From Chloracidobacterium sp. (lineage in GTDB: Bacteria; Acidobacteriota; Blastocatellia; Pyrinomonadales; Pyrinomonadaceae): a stretch of DNA of 64,000 nucleotides. Of the stretch, positions 60,714-64,000 are shown one piece after another; the first letter of the stretch is position 1; each line of letters begins with the position of its first letter. Both the position numbers and the translations under genes were made by a program. The notes under the pieces were generated by a model. It did no database searches. It saw only the letters and a program-made list of their open reading frames with translations, and was not told where the DNA came from. The stretch lies in assembly GCA_016706275.1 (NCBI GenBank), contig JADJJY010000004.1, forward strand, positions 124,001 to 188,000. The letters run 5' to 3'.

Positions 60714-60840
60714 GTTAAATTGCCACGCACTTTAGTGCGTGGGCAACTTCAAAATAGTTTCCGGCTTTAGCCGGACATTTGGCTAAAGCCGGAATTCTAT
60801 TTACATCTTGTCCTCCAGCTAAAGCTGGAGGCAATTTAAC
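60714..60840. repeat. Composite REP-like element
   Basis: Outer GTTAAATTGCC (60714-60724) and GGCAATTTAAC (60830-60840); inside are four hairpins: CCACGCAC TTTA GTGCGTGG, CCGGCTTTAGCCGG, GGCTAAAGCC and CTCCAGCTAAAGCTGGAG. Fills the gap between the convergent isoaspartyl peptidase and cphA genes. Resembles clusters of REP sequences. Confidence 0.75.
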
Positions 60841-60854
60841 TCGGGGCTTTCCCG

Positions 60855-63488
60855 CTATTTCTTCTCATTCACCATATCCCGATATTCCTGCACATAGCTG
60901 ATGTCTTTCGGCACTAGATCAGCTAGCGTAACAACCAATTCGCCTTTGCGGCCGTATTTGATCGCGTGGTGGATGGCGGTGCGGCCGTCGGGGATGATGC
61001 GGACGGTCGGGGTGTTTTTGCTCTTCGCAATTCCCTCTTGCAGCAGCTTATGCAGATCCTCAGGGTCGCGTCCGCGTAGATAATTTCCGGTGCGGATAAC
61101 GATGCGGTCAAAATTATCAGCCGCGATCCTGCCAAATTCACGAATATCATCGTCGCGGCGGTCGCCGGTTCCGTTTAGGACAACGGTGCGGTATTTATGC
61201 GGCAATTTCGTGATGAAAGCGGCCAATCCACTTAGCCCGGCCGGGTTATGAGCGTAATCCATCAGCACCGTAACATCGCCAACCTCAACAAAATTAAGAC
61301 GTCCAGGCGTCTGCGCGGTGCCGGCGTTAAAGGTTGACAAGCCGTTTCGCAGATCTTCTAAGGACACGCCGTGGACAAAACAGGCGAGCGTCGCCGCCAG
61401 CACATTCTGGATCATAAACTCGGCGCGTCCGCCATAAGTGATGGGTATATTGGTGACCTTTTCTATCCGAACCTTCCACTTGCCTTTGAGGATCGTGACG
61501 TAGCCATTCTCATAAACGCATGAGATCCGCCCTCGCTCCGCACGCTTTTTAATATTAGGATGATTCTCGTCCATCGAAAAACAAACGACCTGCCCGTCCA
61601 CTAGCTCTTTCATTTTGTAAACTAAAGCGTCCTCGGCGTTGAGCACGGCATAGCCTTTCTTTGAAACGGCACGGGGCACCACCGATTTAACGCGGGCGAG
61701 GTCCTCAAGCGTGTTGACGTCTTTTAGCCCCAGATGATCGGCAGCAATATTCATCACAACACCGATATCGCAATGGTCAAACCCCAATCCCGAACGGATA
61801 ATACCGCCGCGAGCCGTTTCGAGAACTGCAACATCAACCGTTGGGTCTTTTAACACAAGCTGTGCCGAAACCGGCCCGGTATTGTCGCCTGCCGTGATCT
61901 GCTGGTTACCAATATATGTGCCGTCCGTCGTTGTAAAACCGACGGTGCGGCCACTGTTTTTGAGAATATGAGCGATCAGACGCGTGGTTGTCGTCTTGCC
62001 GTTCGTTCCAGTGATCGAAAAGATCGGTATGCGGGATGGAGTTCCCGGCGGAAAAAGCATGTCGATCACATGTTCGGCAACATTACGTCCGATGCCCTCG
62101 CTTGGGGCGAGATGCATACGAAATCCCGGAGCCGCGTTGACCTCGATAATGCCGCCGCCATTTTCGCTTAGCGGCTCGCTGACGTTTGGTGCGATGACAT
62201 CGACACCCGCGACATCTAGTCCGATGATCTTTGCGATACGCTCAAACAGGAAAACATTCTCCGGATGGACCTCGTCCGTGCGGTCGATCGCCGTCCCGCC
62301 CGTCGAGATATTTGCTGTCGTTTTGAGCCGCAATTCCTCGCCCTTTTTTAAAACACTTTCAAGTTCGTAACCGGCCTTTTTGATGCATCGCAGCGTCTGG
62401 TTATCGATATCGATCTCGGTCAGCACATTTTCGTGTCCGTAACCGCGTCGCGGGTCTTCGTTGGTTTTATCGATCAGCTTTTGGATCGAGCTTTTGCCGT
62501 CGCCGACAACGTGAGCCGGAACCCGCTCGGCAACGGCGATCAGCCTGTTATTAACAACCAATGCACGAAAATCTTCGCCGATAAGTTGCTTTTCGACTAT
62601 GACCCAACGCGAGTATTCCTGAGCTTTTTCAAACGCGATCCTGGCATCTTCGAGCGTCTTAATACCGACGGTTGCCCCTTTGCCATGATTGCCATCAAGT
62701 GGTTTAATGACAACAGGATAGCCGACACTATCTAATGTGTCTTCGAGGTCCTCAATATCGCGAATACGATACCCTTTTGGTACCGGCACGCCCATGTCGC
62801 CGAGCAGCTTTTTGGTCGCGTGTTTGTTCCCGGCGATGTCCACCGAGATCATGTTGGTGTTAACCGTCGTCGTCGCCTGAATTCGCTTTTGATGAACGCC
62901 GTAACCGAGCTGAACGAGCGACTGGTCATTAAGCCGGATAAAAGGAATATCGCGATTATCGGCCTCTTCGACGAGCGAACCGGTAGACGGCCCAAACCGC
63001 ACATTCTCACGGATCTCACGCATCTCCTGAATGTCTTTGGCAAGACCTTCTTTAATAACACCAATGTCTTTGCCCTCGGCCAGATCGAGCCATAGCCGGA
63101 CAGCAGCACGTCCCGCGAACCGCCCGACTTCTTCCTCTAGGTAGCTATATACAACGTTGTAAATCCCCTTTTCGCCGGTCTCCCGCGTCCGTCCGTAACC
63201 GGTATCCATTCCCGCAAGAGTCTGCATTTCCAGTGCAAAATGCTCGATCGCATGACCGGCCCAAGTACCTTCCTCAACGCGTTTTAGAAATCCACCGGGT
63301 TCCCCGTAACTGCAGCCATGCGACTGCAGCGACGGCAGCACATCGAGCATCCTGTCATAAAGCCCTTTGATCTTATTCGTCGGCTTTTTCTCATACGCAC
63401 CGATATCGAGACGCATGATAATGAGCTTTTTCCAGTAGCCGCTCCAGTAATTTGGGCCGCGAAGTGTGCGTGTTTCGAGAATTACCAT
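60855..63488 (-). CDS. cphA: Cyanophycin synthetase
   Basis: 877 residues from ATG 63488 (MVILETRTLRGPNYWS, which matches the CphA N-terminus); TTG 63524 is also in frame. N-terminal domain about 1-160, ATP-grasp domain (about 215-475; DGNHGKGATVGIK, IIEVNAAPGFRMHLAPSEG), then a Mur-ligase-like domain (about 485-877) with GTNGKTTTTRLIAHIL, TTDGTYI, and DYAHNPAGLSGLA. It polymerises Asp and Arg into cyanophycin, a nitrogen store, using ATP. No cyanophycinase gene is in the window. Confidence 0.95.
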   Translation of the reverse strand: MVILETRTLRGPNYWSGYWKKLIIMRLDIGAYEKKPTNKIKGLYDRMLDVLPSLQSHGCSYGEPGGFLKRVEEGTWAGHAIEHFALEMQTLAGMDTGYGRTRETGEKGIYNVVYSYLEEEVGRFAGRAAVRLWLDLAEGKDIGVIKEGLAKDIQEMREIRENVRFGPSTGSLVEEADNRDIPFIRLNDQSLVQLGYGVHQKRIQATTTVNTNMISVDIAGNKHATKKLLGDMGVPVPKGYRIRDIEDLEDTLDSVGYPVVIKPLDGNHGKGATVGIKTLEDARIAFEKAQEYSRWVIVEKQLIGEDFRALVVNNRLIAVAERVPAHVVGDGKSSIQKLIDKTNEDPRRGYGHENVLTEIDIDNQTLRCIKKAGYELESVLKKGEELRLKTTANISTGGTAIDRTDEVHPENVFLFERIAKIIGLDVAGVDVIAPNVSEPLSENGGGIIEVNAAPGFRMHLAPSEGIGRNVAEHVIDMLFPPGTPSRIPIFSITGTNGKTTTTRLIAHILKNSGRTVGFTTTDGTYIGNQQITAGDNTGPVSAQLVLKDPTVDVAVLETARGGIIRSGLGFDHCDIGVVMNIAADHLGLKDVNTLEDLARVKSVVPRAVSKKGYAVLNAEDALVYKMKELVDGQVVCFSMDENHPNIKKRAERGRISCVYENGYVTILKGKWKVRIEKVTNIPITYGGRAEFMIQNVLAATLACFVHGVSLEDLRNGLSTFNAGTAQTPGRLNFVEVGDVTVLMDYAHNPAGLSGLAAFITKLPHKYRTVVLNGTGDRRDDDIREFGRIAADNFDRIVIRTGNYLRGRDPEDLHKLLQEGIAKSKNTPTVRIIPDGRTAIHHAIKYGRKGELVVTLADLVPKDISYVQEYRDMVNEKK

Positions 63489-63524
63489 ATCATTTATCGA
63501 TGCATCAAACGTAGGACCAAACAA

Positions 63525-63933
63525 CCCGAGTCGACTGCGTATTTTGACTCAAATTGCATCTTACACCAATTAAGATCATAAGCACTCATTTTAGCTTCCA
63601 TCCAGTTGCCTGTCGAAAACTGGTTTGATCCCGTTTCCGCTGAATGGCACCAAAACACAGCAAACATCGGAAAAATATCCTAAAATGGGCGAGTCGATGT
63701 CTTTTTTTTGTTTGGGGTCAACGTAGCATTTTGCAACGAAAAAGGCAAAAGGGCTTCTGACTGCTGAATTCGGCTTGATGCCCTTGCTCTTGCGTGAAAA
63801 TTTTTGCACCATTTATTTATTGAGAGCAATTTTTGGTCATTTTTCCGTGTGAAACAGCTTTATCGATTCCGCATGGCCTTCCCTATGCCAATGGATCGCT
63901 CCAAAATCCAAAAAATTAATGAGGAATTGAAAT
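63525..63933. other. Intergenic region without a convincing gene
   Basis: About 410 bases between cphA (-) and the next gene (+). AT-rich, with two small open frames on the minus strand (63496-63591, 31 codons, MSAYDLNWCKMQF; and 63591-63812, 73 codons) that I do not recognise and judge doubtful. GAGGAA lies 6-11 bases before the start at 63934. Confidence 0.45.
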
Positions 63934-64000
63934 ATGATGAAAAACATAATGATGAGAGTCTTAACGCTTTTAATGATGATCGGAGCACTTACCGTGATTT
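63934..64000 (+). CDS. Start of an exported protein, cut by the window end
   Basis: ATGATGAAA at 63934, with GAGGAA upstream, begins MMKNIMMRVLTLLMMIGALT, a typical signal peptide. Twenty-two codons are visible; the product cannot be named. Confidence 0.6.
   Translation, partial: MMKNIMMRVLTLLMMIGALTVI

Noticed and set aside
63591..63812. Minus-strand open frame of 73 codons upstream of cphA
   Set aside because: No recognisable domain, no ribosome-binding site and an odd composition; kept only as part of the intergenic description.

Overview
The window reads as a chromosomal segment of a Gram-negative, mostly aerobic environmental bacterium. The best guess is Acidobacteriota, class Blastocatellia (Pyrinomonadaceae-like). 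This rests on gene style only: an Oar-like TonB receptor with a carboxypeptidase-regulatory N-terminus, a secretin with a cohesin-like C-terminus, DUF5666-type secreted proteins, Ala/Glu-rich tails on translation proteins, and the repeat-laden intergenic DNA. No rRNA is present to confirm it. I found no phage, insertion sequence, integrase or CRISPR array.

Layout. 1-4071 (-): rimP-nusA-infB (infB cut by the window edge), with a good promoter and a terminator-like hairpin in the leader. 4102-6140 (-): ROK sugar kinase and a XylF-like sugar-binding lipoprotein. 6349-9603 (+): FecR-like exported protein, UDP-glucose dehydrogenase and a sugar-nucleotide epimerase. 9609-17069 (-): a LolA-like exported protein, a TonB receptor, a DUF5666 protein, and an ECF sigma/anti-sigma/bactofilin-like membrane protein module. 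17171-21588 (-): a short pilus/type II secretion-like operon (secretin, two pseudopilins, PilM-like ATPase). 21798-25333 (-): cinA, family 4 uracil-DNA glycosylase, coaBC. 26122-30717: carotenoid cluster (CruF-Idi fusion, UbiA-type lycopene-elongase-like enzyme, CrtI, CrtB), a combination pointing to bacterioruberin-like C50 carotenoids. 30863-35737 (+): a NUDIX hydrolase, then rplM-rpsI-rpsB-tsf-pyrH-frr. 35821-44260: aminotransferase, a large TPR-like exported protein, a UvrD/PcrA helicase with an apparent frameshift, an isochorismatase-like hydrolase, a thioesterase directly behind tRNA-Gln(CUG). 44304-47870 (+): smpB, pepA, lipoprotein, sucC. 47959-56397 (-): an acyltransferase-like membrane protein, a DinB-fold protein, and the ordered block ispE / tRNA-Gln(UUG) / prs / rplY / pth / rpsF / rpsR / rplI / dnaB. 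56495-64000: a frameshifted CAP-domain gene, a copper-type P-ATPase, an isoaspartyl peptidase convergent with cyanophycin synthetase, and the start of an exported protein.

Two themes stand out. One is the carotenoid cluster, where a CruF-like membrane enzyme is fused to type 1 isopentenyl-diphosphate isomerase. The other is an unusual density of short inverted or tandem repeat DNA of at least seven sequence families. It fills many gene-gene gaps, even inside ribosomal-protein operons, where it abuts start codons that lack a Shine-Dalgarno sequence. It also lies in frame inside protein linkers (copper ATPase, the acyltransferase-like protein twice, PcrA, CoaBC, uracil-DNA glycosylase, a pseudopilin leader). 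This resembles the palindromic elements of Rickettsia that enter coding sequence.

Start codons were chosen by family alignment from memory and by upstream signals; motifs were read by eye. No database search was possible.
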